Shown: positions 1-7,863 of the stretch, in pieces | Layout: each line of letters opens with the position of its first letter | Numbering within the stretch: the first letter of the stretch is position 1 | Origin: Alphaproteobacteria bacterium | GTDB taxonomy: Bacteria; Pseudomonadota; Alphaproteobacteria; Caulobacterales; Aquidulcibacteraceae | Direction: 5' to 3' | Assembly (NCBI GenBank): GCA_027488965.1 | Contig: JAIYAO010000197.1 | Span: forward strand, 1-39,303 | DNA length: 39,303 nucleotides | Made by a program: the position numbers and the translations under genes | Notes under the pieces: generated by a model | Told to the model about the DNA's origin: nothing | What the model saw: only the letters and a program-made list of their open reading frames with translations | Databases searched by the model: none

Positions 1-109
1 CAAACATCTTGCCGCCGACCTTGTAGACCGGGTGGCCTTCGCCCCAGGGATAGGTGACGACGGCGCCCGGCAACGCCAGCGCCGCCGCCTCCACCTGCTT
101 CGGCGTCAC
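1..109 (-). CDS. YjbR/MmcQ-like protein, N-terminal part only
   Basis: The reading frame enters from the left edge and only its first 36 codons are present. It starts at a GTG (109-107), with THE sequence V-T-P-K-Q-V-E-A-A-A-L at the N-terminus. It then shows PGAVVTYPWGEGHPVYKVGGKMF, split here as PGAVVTYPWGEG followed by HPVYKVGGKMF. This is the typical opening of MmcQ/YjbR-family proteins, small CyaY-fold proteins with a proposed but poorly understood DNA-binding role. The ATG at 124-122 runs into a stop after five codons, so GTG is preferred. The gene follows msrA on the same strand after about 10 bases and is probably cotranscribed. The rest of the gene lies outside the window. Confidence 0.7.
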   Translation of the reverse strand, partial: MTPKQVEAAALALPGAVVTYPWGEGHPVYKVGGKMF

Positions 110-119
110 GCGGCGCGTC

Positions 120-767
120 TCATGCGGACAGGCCGACGGGGCAGGATACGCCCGTGCCGCCGATGTTGCAGTAACCGCCGGGGTTCTTGCCCAGGTACTG
201 CTGGTGATACTCCTCGGCGTAGTAGAACGCGCCCGCAGGCGCAATCTCGGTGGTGATGGCGCCGTGGCCCTTGGCGCGCAGCGCGGTCTCGTAGGCGGCC
301 TTCGCCTCCTGTGCGGCGGCGAGTTGCGCCGGCGTGCTCGTGTAGATGGCGGAGCGGTACTGGGTGCCGATGTCGTTGCCCTGGCGCATGCCCTGCGTGG
401 GATCGTGGCTCTCGAAGAACAGCTTCACCAGCGCCGCATAGCTCACCTGCGCGGGATCGAAGATCACGCGCACCACTTCCGTGTGACCCGTGCGGCCGGA
501 GCAGACTTCCTCGTAGGTGGGGTTGGGCGTGACGCCGCCGGCGTAGCCCACCGCGGTGGTCCACACGCCCGGCGTCTTCCAGAACACCCGCTCTGCGCCC
601 CAGAAACAGCCCAGCGCGAACACCGCCTCCTCCATCCCCGCCGGGAACGGCGGCGCGATGGGGCGGCCATGGACGAAGTGCGCGATGGGGACGGGGATGG
701 CCCGGTCGCGGCCCGGCAGGGCGTCGGCGGCGGTGGGCAGAGTGAGGGGCTTGCTGCGCAGGAACAT
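120..767 (-). CDS. msrA: peptide-methionine (S)-S-oxide reductase MsrA
   Basis: This 215-residue cytoplasmic enzyme reduces methionine-S-sulfoxide in proteins and free methionine, repairing oxidative damage with thioredoxin as reductant. The signature GCFWGAE is at residues 53-59, with catalytic Cys54. Further family blocks are [18 protein letters not shown] and F-F-E-S-H-D-P-T. C-terminal cysteines at about 200 and 209 (GGYCNIGG and GVSCPVG) are candidate resolving cysteines. The roughly 45-residue N-terminal extension before the core is common in the longer MsrA type. The ATG at 767 (M-F-L-R-S-K) was chosen over the upstream in-frame start at 797, whose extra ten residues show no family similarity. 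The YjbR-like gene follows immediately. Confidence 0.95.
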   Translation of the reverse strand: MFLRSKPLTLPTAADALPGRDRAIPVPIAHFVHGRPIAPPFPAGMEEAVFALGCFWGAERVFWKTPGVWTTAVGYAGGVTPNPTYEEVCSGRTGHTEVVRVIFDPAQVSYAALVKLFFESHDPTQGMRQGNDIGTQYRSAIYTSTPAQLAAAQEAKAAYETALRAKGHGAITTEIAPAGAFYYAEEYHQQYLGKNPGGYCNIGGTGVSCPVGLSA

Positions 768-815
768 CGGGAGCGACTCCGGGGAGGGTGAGCCCACTAC
801 GTAGGAAGACCCCGC

Positions 816-831
816 GGCAGTTACGACTGCC
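816..831 (-). terminator. short hairpin downstream of the TerB-like gene
   Basis: A perfect 6-bp inverted repeat, GGCAGT-TACG-ACTGCC on the plus strand, lies between the TerB-like stop and the msrA start. A second GC-rich pair (GGCCGG/CCGGCC) lies beside it. There is no T-run, so this could be a weak terminator or simply a structured leader of msrA. Confidence 0.3.
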
Positions 832-873
832 CCGGCCGGACGCGGTGCGCGCCCGGCCGGCGGCGCCGATGGC

Positions 874-1371
874 TCAGAACCGGTTCTTGGTCAGGATCAC
901 CTGGAGCACGTTGGTGGCGTCCTCCCGCGTCAGCTGCATGTGGCGGGAGATGTTGTTCAGGAAGTCCGTTTCCGCCTTCATCATGATGCCGTCGGCCAGG
1001 CACACGTCCACGCAGTGGGCGAACACCGCCAGCCGCATGTCGGCGGGAAGGGCCTCGCACGCTTCGCGCACGCCCTCGGGCCGGCTGCCGAGGCGCTGCT
1101 TCACGGTCTGGTTGACGGCGGCGAGCTTGGCGGGATCGAGCGACTTCAGCGTCCGCGTGCGCAAGGCCAGCGCCCGGACCTCCGCATCCTCCTCCGGCGT
1201 GAACGATCCGTCGCACACGGCGGCCGAGAGGATGAGGCACATGAACGCCTCCTGGATCGACCAGTCGTTGGCGCGGTGGTTGCGGAACTGGTCCAGCAGA
1301 GAGTCGATGCTGTTGGCGGCGACCTGCTCCGGCGGCGCGGCCTTGAAGAAGAAGATGTCCACATCAGCCAT
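874..1371 (-). CDS. TerB-like (tellurite-resistance family) protein
   Basis: This 165-residue, probably soluble protein has the TerB fold signature: two helical halves that each carry an acidic loop. These are [13 protein letters not shown] at about 50-62 and [12 protein letters not shown] at about 124-135. Such Asp/Glu loops bind metal ions in TerB. In the wider family these proteins act in membrane-associated stress or phage-defence assemblies, but single copies of unknown role are common in alphaproteobacteria. No other ter gene is nearby. Upstream on the same strand are a membrane coiled-coil protein (105-base gap) and a secreted repeat protein, which suggests an envelope-linked operon. 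The family call is firm and the function is not known. Confidence 0.75.
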   Translation of the reverse strand: MADVDIFFFKAAPPEQVAANSIDSLLDQFRNHRANDWSIQEAFMCLILSAAVCDGSFTPEEDAEVRALALRTRTLKSLDPAKLAAVNQTVKQRLGSRPEGVREACEALPADMRLAVFAHCVDVCLADGIMMKAETDFLNNISRHMQLTREDATNVLQVILTKNRF

Positions 1372-1476
1372 GGTTGTGTCTCCGTCGTGAAACCGTGCGT
1401 CCCGGTGGGGCGAGCCCCGGGAATCTGGATAGCATGGAGGCGTCCGTTTGTCTGCGGCGGGGGCCGCCGGGAACGA

Positions 1477-2067
1477 CTACTCGATCGACATGGACCCGCG
1501 TTCCGGCTTAGGCGGCGCTGGCGGCGGCGGCTGGTAGGTGCGCGTCTCCTTCTCCACCACCACAAGCCGTTCGTAGCGGTCCGTCAGCTCCTTGATCACC
1601 GGGCCCTGCAGATCCACTTCGGTCTCGATGTCGTCGAGCGTCTTGGCGTTGAGCTGGCGGCGATAGAGGGGATTTTCCGCCATGTAGTCCTGGATCCGCC
1701 GCGACGACGCCGCGATGTTGGACCGCATGTATTCGAGATACGCGTAGCGCTGGCGCACCTCGTCGCGCTCCTTGCTGATCTGCAGGATCTGGTTGTCCTT
1801 CTCCACGATGGTCTTCTGCGCGGCGAGCAGCTCCTGGCGCATGCTGTCTTCGTTGCGGCCGGTGGAGCCGTAGAGGAAGTACAGCGTGATCACGACGCCC
1901 GCGGCCACCAGCAACGCCACGATGAGCCCGGCGCGCTGGCGCTTCAGTTCCTGCACCGGCTTGTCGTCGACCTGCGGCTTCGGCGCCTGGTGGTCGCGGA
2001 ACATGTCGGGCACCTGGGAGCCCGAGATGCCGTCTCCGCCCGCCGGAACGATGTTGTTATCGCTCAT
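1477..2067 (-). CDS. single-pass membrane protein with coiled coil, unknown function
   Basis: This 196-residue protein is not assigned to a family. Residues 1-43 are a polar N-terminal tail, and about 46-67 (A-G-L-I-V-A-L-L-V-A-A-G-V-V-I) form one transmembrane helix. About 72-110 are a charged, heptad-like segment (Q-E-L-L-A-A-Q-K-T-I-V-E-K-D-N-Q) likely to form a coiled coil. The C-terminus is proline-rich (P-P-P-P-A-P-P-K-P-E). The topology suggests a short cytoplasmic tail and a periplasmic coiled coil, as in envelope scaffold proteins. It starts 37 bases after the stop of the secreted repeat protein and precedes the TerB-like gene, so the three may be one operon. Confidence 0.75.
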   Translation of the reverse strand: MSDNNIVPAGGDGISGSQVPDMFRDHQAPKPQVDDKPVQELKRQRAGLIVALLVAAGVVITLYFLYGSTGRNEDSMRQELLAAQKTIVEKDNQILQISKERDEVRQRYAYLEYMRSNIAASSRRIQDYMAENPLYRRQLNAKTLDDIETEVDLQGPVIKELTDRYERLVVVEKETRTYQPPPPAPPKPERGSMSIE

Positions 2068-2104
2068 GTGAAACCCTTTCCCCCGATCCTGGATGACCCT
2101 GACA

Positions 2105-3916
2105 TCAGCAGCTTACACGCACCGACGCCAGGAAAGCACGGGCGCGCTGGACTTTGCCGGCGTCCCACTCGTTGGCCGGCAACGACGAATTGGCGCCGAG
2201 GCAGACTTCCGACTCCGCTGCGCCGAACGTGAGCAGATCCCCGAGCGTCATCCCAGGGCCCACGAGTGCGGCGAAGGTGGGCGGCTTGTCCAGGCCGCCC
2301 AGCTGCCTGCCGCCGGCGAACACGTTGCGCGCCTCCCGCAGCGGCGCCTCGCGGCGCCCCACGGGCAACGTGCCGGCGACGGCGATGGCATAGAGGCCTT
2401 TCAGCAGCATCGCTTCCGCCGTGCCGCCGCCGGCGCAGTAACCCGCGCCGGTGCGTGTCTCCACCGTCCCGGAGAAGTCGCGGGCGAGGTTGGCGAGGCA
2501 CTGGAGCGAGCGGTGCTTCTCGGCCCCGCCCGCGGCGGCGAGGTCCGCCTCGCGCACCGCCGTCTCCCAGCCGCCGCCGCGACCCTTGAGGGCGAGGATA
2601 CCCAGCAGGTAGCGAGCGTCGGCCAGATCGGCGCCGGTGAGTCCGCCCATTACCGCCTGCACGTCCGCCGGCGTCGTCGTGGCGATGCTTGCCTCAAGAA
2701 TTCGCAGCTGCACCTTGTTGGGCGGGCTGCCGCCATAGAGGCCTCTCAGGGTCGTGTACTGCAGCGACGTATCCTTGCCCTGGCTTTCCAGAAAAGCGAT
2801 CCACGCCTCATACGCCTCGACGCTGCGAGTCTCCGTCGCGACGGCCGTGAACGCGATCTCCGCCTGACGGAGATCCTGCGCGGCGGCCAGCGCCTTGGCG
2901 AAGTCGATGCGCCGCTTTGTCGTCGGCTCGAGGTTTTTTGCGGACTCATAGTCCCGCACCGCGCCGCGCGCGTCGCCGCCCGCCTGACGCGCCTTGCCTG
3001 CGCCCGCGAAGGACGCGGCGGTCCGAGGCGACACCCGTTCGAAGGCGCGCCAGGAGTCCCCGTAGCGCCCGGCGATGTGATAGGCGCGGCCGAGGCAGTC
3101 GAAATCCTTCACCTGGCTGTTCTCGATGGCGACGATGGCGGTGACCGCCAGCTCCGCCGTGAACGCGTCCCCGGCGGGACAGCCGGTCTTGAAGTTGGCC
3201 AGCTCCGCCGTTGCGCGGGCCCGCAGCGGCGAGGTCGAGGCCGCCACGGTTTCCAGGTCGCGGCGGGCGTTGATGTCGCCGCCCGGACCGCCCAGGCCCG
3301 CGTAGGCGCGCGCCCGCAGGAACAGGAACTCGTGGTAAAACATGTCGTCGCTCGCCGGTGCGGCGGTGCGGATGGCGTCGGCCAGCATGTCCTCGCGATT
3401 GCGGCCGGGCAGGCAGGCCTGCGTGGGCGCCTCCGAAAGCCCGATCAGCGCATGCGCGCGCTCGACGGCGCGCCCGCTTACGAGCGCCCGTTGCAGCGCG
3501 CTCTTGCGCTCCCGCTCGTTGCGGGGCGGCATGGCGGCGCGGTTGGCGGTCTCGTCCGACAGGCGGCTGGCTTCGCAGTAGGCGGCCTCCGGCGTCAGCC
3601 CCGGTACGGGCGTTGGCCGGCCCGCGATGTCGCCGATGCGGTTGTAGGCGCGCATGGCGATGAAGGCGGGGTACACCGTCTCGTCCAGCCGCGGCCGCGC
3701 GCCGCCCTGGCCCCGGGCGAAGGCCGCGCACTCCTCGGCGATCCGCTTGAGCTCCGCGCCATTGGTGCTGCGGCCGAGCCCGTCGGGGTCGACGCTGGCG
3801 CAGGCCGGGGCCGCCGCCGCAGGGGCCGGCGCAAGCACCCCGAACAGGGCGGCCAGCGCCAGAGCGCCGCCCCCGGCAAGGGACGCAAACCTGAGAACCG
3901 CGAAAGGGTGGCGCAT
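2105..3916 (-). CDS. secreted helical-repeat (TPR/Sel1-like) protein, unknown function
   Basis: This 603-residue protein has a Sec signal peptide (residues 1-38, ending A-P-A-A-A-A-P-A). It continues with alanine-rich helical repeats resembling TPR units, for example G-R-A-Y-H-I-A-G-R-Y-G-D-S-W-R-A-F and G-D-A-R-G-A-V-R-D-Y-E-S-A. Scattered cysteines (C-A-S, E-E-C-A, Q-A-C-L, T-G-C-P, F-D-C-L) fit a periplasmic, disulfide-containing protein. The start at 3916 is supported by GGGGAGAAGC just upstream. An alternative start four codons earlier lacks a Shine-Dalgarno sequence. It heads a run with the membrane coiled-coil and TerB-like genes. Repeat proteins of this kind usually scaffold other proteins, but no partner can be named. 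Confidence 0.75.
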   Translation of the reverse strand: MRHPFAVLRFASLAGGGALALAALFGVLAPAPAAAAPACASVDPDGLGRSTNGAELKRIAEECAAFARGQGGARPRLDETVYPAFIAMRAYNRIGDIAGRPTPVPGLTPEAAYCEASRLSDETANRAAMPPRNERERKSALQRALVSGRAVERAHALIGLSEAPTQACLPGRNREDMLADAIRTAAPASDDMFYHEFLFLRARAYAGLGGPGGDINARRDLETVAASTSPLRARATAELANFKTGCPAGDAFTAELAVTAIVAIENSQVKDFDCLGRAYHIAGRYGDSWRAFERVSPRTAASFAGAGKARQAGGDARGAVRDYESAKNLEPTTKRRIDFAKALAAAQDLRQAEIAFTAVATETRSVEAYEAWIAFLESQGKDTSLQYTTLRGLYGGSPPNKVQLRILEASIATTTPADVQAVMGGLTGADLADARYLLGILALKGRGGGWETAVREADLAAAGGAEKHRSLQCLANLARDFSGTVETRTGAGYCAGGGTAEAMLLKGLYAIAVAGTLPVGRREAPLREARNVFAGGRQLGGLDKPPTFAALVGPGMTLGDLLTFGAAESEVCLGANSSLPANEWDAGKVQRARAFLASVRVSC

Positions 3917-4164
3917 GCTTCTCCCCACGAGAATACAATTGACCGTGATCTAACCTAGACAAAGAATCCGGTCGGCGAAAGGCCAACTATGGCGGCGGCG
4001 GATCCCAGGCCCGCGCCGCGCCAACGGGCTGGGGCGGCCGCCGAGAGCACATGCGGGGCCCTTGGCGCGCCGCGGGTTCCGGTGCTAGACGACCCGCTCG
4101 CTGCGCCATCGACACCGGCCATCCCGCGCGACGCAGGATCGGGCGGCGCATGGCGCTCCGGAAC

Positions 4165-4254
4165 GGACAGGTGGCCGAGTGGCTGAAGGCGCACGCTTGG
4201 AAAGCGTGTTTACGGGAAACCGTAACGAGGGTTCGAATCCCTCTCTGTCCGCCA
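4165..4254 (+). tRNA. tRNA-Ser (anticodon GGA)
   Basis: This is a complete class II tRNA. The acceptor stem starts GGACAG at 4165 and pairs with CTGTCC at 4245-4250. The D-arm is GTGGCCGAGTGGCTGAAGGC. The anticodon stem CACGC/GCGTG (4192-4196 and 4204-4208) encloses the loop TTGGAAA with GGA at 4199-4201. A long variable arm follows, and the T-arm is GAGGGTTCGAATCCCTC. The discriminator G and an encoded CCA end at 4254. It reads UCC and UCU serine codons. No integrase or duplicated 3' end is visible nearby. Confidence 0.97.
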
Positions 4255-4281
4255 GCCTGGGTCTGCCGGCCTGACCGGCGT

Positions 4282-4298
4282 GGGGCGTCCGCCGCCCC
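4282..4298. terminator. hairpin between tRNA-Ser and the convergent amidohydrolase gene
   Basis: GGGGCG-TCCGC-CGCCCC forms a perfect 6-bp stem, with TT following on the plus strand. It sits 28 bases after the tRNA and 18 bases past the end of the converging amidohydrolase gene, so it could stop transcription from both sides. The T-run is minimal. Confidence 0.4.
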
Positions 4299-4315
4299 TT
4301 CACCCACACCGCCCT

Positions 4316-5632
4316 TCAGCGGGCGGGGATCTCGTTGCGGTGGACGACGCCGCCTTTCATCACGAAGCCCACGGTTTCCAGGGCGCGGACGTCGGCGAGG
4401 GGGTCGGCGGTCACGGCGATAAGGTCCGCGTAGAGGCCGGGGGAGACGGCGCCCACGCGGTCGCTCCAGCCCATGAGATCGGCGGCGGAGACGGTGGCGC
4501 TGCGGATCGCCTGCATCGGCGTCATGCCGCCGCGCACCATGAACGCGAACTGGCGGGCGTTCTGGCCGTGCGGATAGACGCCCGCGTCCGTGCCGAACAC
4601 GATCTTGGCGCCGGCGCGGAGCGCGCGGGTGAAGTTCTCCCGCTGGCGGGCGCCGACCTCGCGCTCCTTGGCGAGCGATTCCGGCAGGATGCCCGCGCGC
4701 TCGCCTTCACCCAGGATGTAGTCCGACACATAGACGTCCATGGACAGGTAGGTGCCGTTGCGCACGGCGAGGCGGATGCCTTCGGCGTCGATGAAGCTTG
4801 CGTGCTCCACGGAGGCGACGCCGGCCTCGATCGCGGCGCGGATGCCGGCGGCGCCGTGGGCGTGCGTGGCCACGCGTTTGCCGGCGAGCTTCGCCTCCTG
4901 CACGATGGCGCGCATTTCCTCGATGTCGAACTGCTGGGCGTCGAGGGCGGTGTTGGCCGACAGCACGCCGCCGGTGGCGGTGAACTTGATCAGGTCCGCG
5001 CCGTACTTGAAGTTTTCGCGCACCCGCTCGCGGACCGCCCATGGCCCGTTGGCCACGCCGCCGCCCCGGGCGGTCTCCGCGTACTCGGGCGGCAGCAGGT
5101 TCTGGTCGCCGTGGCCGCCGGTGATGCTGACGGTGGGGCCGGAGACCTGCATGCGCGGACCGACCGTTTCGCCGTCGTTGATGGAGTCCCGCAGCGCCAC
5201 GTCGGTGAAGCCGGGCGCACCGAGATTGCGCACCGTGGTGAAGCCCGCCATCAGCGTGGCCCGCGCATTCGCCACGCCGGCGATGGCGGCGCGCGGCTGC
5301 GAGACGGTGAGGCGGCGCAGGCCGTGCACGTCGGCGCGGCTGGTGAGGTGGACGTGCGAATCGATGAGGCCCGGCAGCACGGTGGCGCCGGACAGATCGA
5401 TGACCTGCGCGCCGGCGGACGCCGATGCGCCCGCGCCGGGGCCGACGGCGACGATGCGGTCGTTGCGGATCACGATGTCCTGATTCTCAAGCACGCGCGC
5501 GCCGACCACGTCCACCAGCCGGCCGGCCTTCACGACCACCACGCGCTCGGCCTGGTCGGCGGCGGCGGGCGCGGCCGCCTGCGTGAGCGCCAGGCACAGG
5601 GCGGCGGCGGCGATGGACACAAGACGCTTCAT
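4316..5632 (-). CDS. exported metal-dependent amidohydrolase (imidazolonepropionase/Xaa-Pro dipeptidase-like)
   Basis: This 438-residue hydrolase belongs to the amidohydrolase superfamily. A Sec signal peptide (1-25, ...A-A-P-A-A-A-D) sends it to the periplasm. Metal and catalytic residues are all visible: H93 and H95 in IDSHVHL, K216 in A-D-L-I-K-F-T-A-T-G-G, H257/H259 in ATHAHG, H277 in SVEHASF and D349 in FGTDAG. This subgroup hydrolyses cyclic amides, dipeptides or related C-N bonds, and the substrate cannot be read here. The ATG at 5632 was chosen because it begins the signal peptide; the upstream extension to 5752 has no such character. It stands alone, converging with tRNA-Ser. Confidence 0.9.
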   Translation of the reverse strand: MKRLVSIAAAALCLALTQAAAPAAADQAERVVVVKAGRLVDVVGARVLENQDIVIRNDRIVAVGPGAGASASAGAQVIDLSGATVLPGLIDSHVHLTSRADVHGLRRLTVSQPRAAIAGVANARATLMAGFTTVRNLGAPGFTDVALRDSINDGETVGPRMQVSGPTVSITGGHGDQNLLPPEYAETARGGGVANGPWAVRERVRENFKYGADLIKFTATGGVLSANTALDAQQFDIEEMRAIVQEAKLAGKRVATHAHGAAGIRAAIEAGVASVEHASFIDAEGIRLAVRNGTYLSMDVYVSDYILGEGERAGILPESLAKEREVGARQRENFTRALRAGAKIVFGTDAGVYPHGQNARQFAFMVRGGMTPMQAIRSATVSAADLMGWSDRVGAVSPGLYADLIAVTADPLADVRALETVGFVMKGGVVHRNEIPAR

Positions 5633-5791
5633 GAATTTTCCCCGCACGGCCTGCGCACACGCATTCCCGCGCACGGCCTTTCCGTCAGCATCGAAGGAGA
5701 CGGGGCCGCTGTCGAGACCCCGGCGGCGCATTTGCGGGGCCGGGCTGCGCACACGCGCGCCGGGTTCGCCACAGAGGCGAAAGCCGCGTCG

Positions 5792-6814
5792 CTACGCCAG
5801 TTCCGCGCGCACCAGCGCCGCGCCGGCGACCATCGCCTGCATCTTTCCGAACGCGGTCGCGCGGGGGAGGTACTTCATGCCGCAATCAGGGGCGACGACG
5901 ACCTTGTCGGCGTCCACGTGGGGCAGGGCGCGGCGGATGCGGGCCGCCACCGTCTCGGCGGTTTCCACCGCAGGGTCCGCAAGGTCGATCACCCCGAGGA
6001 TGATGGTCTTGCCGCGCAGGCTTTCCAGCACCGAGGTGTCGAGATTGGACTGCGCGGTCTCGATGGAGATCTGCGCCACGTGGCAGTTGTGGAACTCGGG
6101 CAGGAACGAATAGCCGTTGGGGCGTTCGTGGATGATGGCGGCGTAGCCGAAGCAGATGTGCACCGCGGTGTTGCCGCTGATGCCGTCGAGCGCGGCGTTC
6201 AGTGCATCGAGGCCGAAGGCGCGGGCCTTCTCGGGCCGGGCCTGCATGTAGGGTTCGTCGATCTGCACATAGTCGGCGCCGGCGGCGAACAGGTCCCGGA
6301 TCTCGGCGTTGACGGCGGCGGCGTAGTCGAGCGCCATCTCCGCCTCGGACGCGTAGAAATCGTTCTGCGCCTGCTGCGCCATGGTGAACGGACCGGGCAC
6401 GGTGATCTTGATCTTGCGGTCGGTGTTGGCGCGCAGGAACGCGACGTCGCGCACCTCCACCGCATGGCGGCGACGGATCTTGCCCACCACGCGCGGCACG
6501 GGATTGGGATGGCCGCTGCGGTCCAGCGCGGTGCCGGGGTTGTCGAGATCGACGCCGTCCAGCGCATTCGCGAAGCGGTTGGAGTAGCTCTCGCGGCGCA
6601 TCTCGCCGTCGGTGATGATGTCGAGGCCCGCGCGCTCCTGGTCGCGGATGGCGAGCAGGGTGGCGTCGTCCTGCGCTTGTTCCAGATATTCCGGGCCCAC
6701 CCGCCACAGCTCGCGGGCGCGCACGCGCGGGGGAAAGCGGCCGGCCAGCTTTTCGCGGTCGATCAGCCAGTCCGGTTGCGGGTAGGAGCCCACCAGGGAT
6801 GTCGGCAGCAGCAT
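5792..6814 (-). CDS. core-MetE protein (cobalamin-independent methionine synthase C-terminal-domain family)
   Basis: This 340-residue protein corresponds only to the C-terminal catalytic half of MetE. It keeps the zinc ligands: H219 and C221 in A-V-H-I-C-F-G, E252, and C311 in PDCGMKYL. The opening S-L-V-G-S-Y-P-Q-P and D-I-I-T-D-G-E-M-R-R are family hallmarks, and Q-I-D-E-P-Y is the substrate-side motif. Without the N-terminal half it is unlikely to use polyglutamyl methyltetrahydrofolate in the classical way. Relatives include methylcobalamin-dependent core-MetE and epoxyalkane:coenzyme M transferase, so it may move another alkyl group to a thiol. The start at 6814 follows GGGAGGACACG. The citryl-CoA-lyase-like gene ends 32 bases upstream, suggesting cotranscription from the 7.8 kb operator region. 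Confidence 0.85.
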   Translation of the reverse strand: MLLPTSLVGSYPQPDWLIDREKLAGRFPPRVRARELWRVGPEYLEQAQDDATLLAIRDQERAGLDIITDGEMRRESYSNRFANALDGVDLDNPGTALDRSGHPNPVPRVVGKIRRRHAVEVRDVAFLRANTDRKIKITVPGPFTMAQQAQNDFYASEAEMALDYAAAVNAEIRDLFAAGADYVQIDEPYMQARPEKARAFGLDALNAALDGISGNTAVHICFGYAAIIHERPNGYSFLPEFHNCHVAQISIETAQSNLDTSVLESLRGKTIILGVIDLADPAVETAETVAARIRRALPHVDADKVVVAPDCGMKYLPRATAFGKMQAMVAGAALVRAELA

Positions 6815-6846
6815 CGTGTCCTCCCGTATTGTTCTGACGTGCGCCG

Positions 6847-7635
6847 CTACCGCTCCGGGCCGTCGTACGCAATGGCCTCGGCGGCCTTGCCGGAGAGGAT
6901 GAACCCGATCGGGCGCTCGGACTCCTCCTGCAGGTGGGCGATGAGGCCGGCGGTGCGCGCCAGCAGGGAGATGCCCTTCAGCGCCGCCAGCGGGAAGCCT
7001 ACGTCCAGCATCACCGCGGGGATGGCGCCGTTGACGTTGATCGGCAGCGCGCGGCCCAGCACCTCCGGCAGCACGTCGCGCACGGCCAGCAGCATGGTGA
7101 TGTAGCGCCCGACAATCCCGTGCTCCTCGGCGAGCTGGAGCAGCAGGTTGGCGCGGGGGTCGCCCTTGTCGTGCTGGGGATGGCCGAGGCCGGGGATGGC
7201 CTTCTTCTCCGCGCGCAGCTGCGTGACGGCGCGGTGGGCGGCCTCGCGCGGGGACAGGTTCTCGCGCGCCGCGAGCGCAAGGCACTCATCGAGGAACTGG
7301 CCGCAGCGTTCGGCGCTGCCCAGCACCACGGAGCCGCAGCCCAGCAGGCCCGCCGCCACCGCGCCCTGGAAGGCCTCCGGCGCCGCGGCGTACGTCATCC
7401 GCGTGGCCACCACGCTGGGCACCAGGCCATGCTCGGCGATGGCGGTGAGCACGGCGTCCGCGAAGAACTTCTGCTCCTTCGTCGGCGGGTTGCCTGTCAC
7501 CAGCAGCCAGAAGTAGGACGTGAAATCGATCTTGCCGATCAGGTCCTCGCACAGGTCATGGCCGCGCACGACGATGCGCGCGGCGTCCGATGTGGTGATG
7601 GCGCTGAACGGTTGGTCCTGCTTGCCGATGCGCAT
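6847..7635 (-). CDS. citryl-CoA-lyase-like protein (citrate synthase superfamily, small form)
   Basis: This 262-residue protein matches the C-terminal domain of citrate synthase and ATP-citrate lyase. The block P-G-L-G-H-P-Q-H-D-K-G-D-P-R-A corresponds to GxGHxxxxxxDPR and keeps the active-site His. Two other citrate-synthase triad positions differ. The LHG motif reads V-V-L-G, and the NVD motif reads N-V-N-G (Asp to Asn). It probably acts on a CoA thioester, forming or cleaving a C-C bond to acetyl-CoA. It could instead have a binding role. The start at 7635 follows GAGGACCCCCGC; the ORF extension upstream covers the operator region. It is divergent from the CaiB-type gene and precedes core-MetE. 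Confidence 0.8.
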   Translation of the reverse strand: MRIGKQDQPFSAITTSDAARIVVRGHDLCEDLIGKIDFTSYFWLLVTGNPPTKEQKFFADAVLTAIAEHGLVPSVVATRMTYAAAPEAFQGAVAAGLLGCGSVVLGSAERCGQFLDECLALAARENLSPREAAHRAVTQLRAEKKAIPGLGHPQHDKGDPRANLLLQLAEEHGIVGRYITMLLAVRDVLPEVLGRALPINVNGAIPAVMLDVGFPLAALKGISLLARTAGLIAHLQEESERPIGFILSGKAAEAIAYDGPER

Positions 7636-7761
7636 GCGGGGGTCCTCGCGGGGTGGGCGTCTGAAGCGGATGCCCGGCGACGGGGACGCGCCCGGGGCCG
7701 GCACTTTCCATACCAAACGCGGCGCCGGCAGGCGTGCCGCCCACGGTTGCCGCACACAATC

Positions 7762-7793
7762 TTCGAATTTCGAAGTTGTGTTCGTTATTCGAA
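7762..7793. promoter_or_regulatory. paired operator TTCG-N5-CGAA, copy 1
   Basis: Two 13-bp palindromes lie here: TTCGAATTTCGAA (7762-7774) and TTCGTTATTCGAA (7781-7793). Their starts are 19 bp apart. The same pair occurs at 9898-9929 and 13015-13046. The second half overlaps the spacer of the promoter for the CoA-transferase gene, and the region also serves the divergent lyase/core-MetE genes. The motif resembles sites reported for PcaR/PobR-type IclR regulators, and an IclR gene follows at 9084. The regulator assignment is inference. Confidence 0.75.
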
Positions 7794-7804
7794 TTTTCTA
7801 TACC
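7776..7804 (+). promoter_or_regulatory. sigma70-like promoter for the CoA-transferase gene
   Basis: TTGTGT (7776-7781) and TATACC (7799-7804) are separated by 17 bases, 59 bases upstream of the CoA-transferase ATG. The -35 element starts 14 bp after the start of the first operator palindrome and 5 bp before the second, the same geometry as at 9912-9940. Confidence 0.5.
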
Positions 7805-7863
7805 CTTGTCAAGGCAAGAGCGTGCGCCGGCCCGGCGCCGCGCGGTGGTGTGGAGCAGGGTGC

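Noticed and set aside
2093-3958. 621-codon plus-strand ORF
   Set aside because: It is the antisense shadow of the secreted repeat protein; Arg/Gly/His-rich sequence with no fold pattern, caused by GC-rich third codon positions.
4165-4254. tRNA-Ser or tRNA-Leu as integration site of a mobile element
   Set aside because: No integrase gene, no duplicated tRNA 3' end and no boundary in gene content next to either tRNA.
4280-7105. 941-codon plus-strand ORF
   Set aside because: It runs antisense through the amidohydrolase, core-MetE and lyase genes and has the low-complexity composition of a shadow frame.
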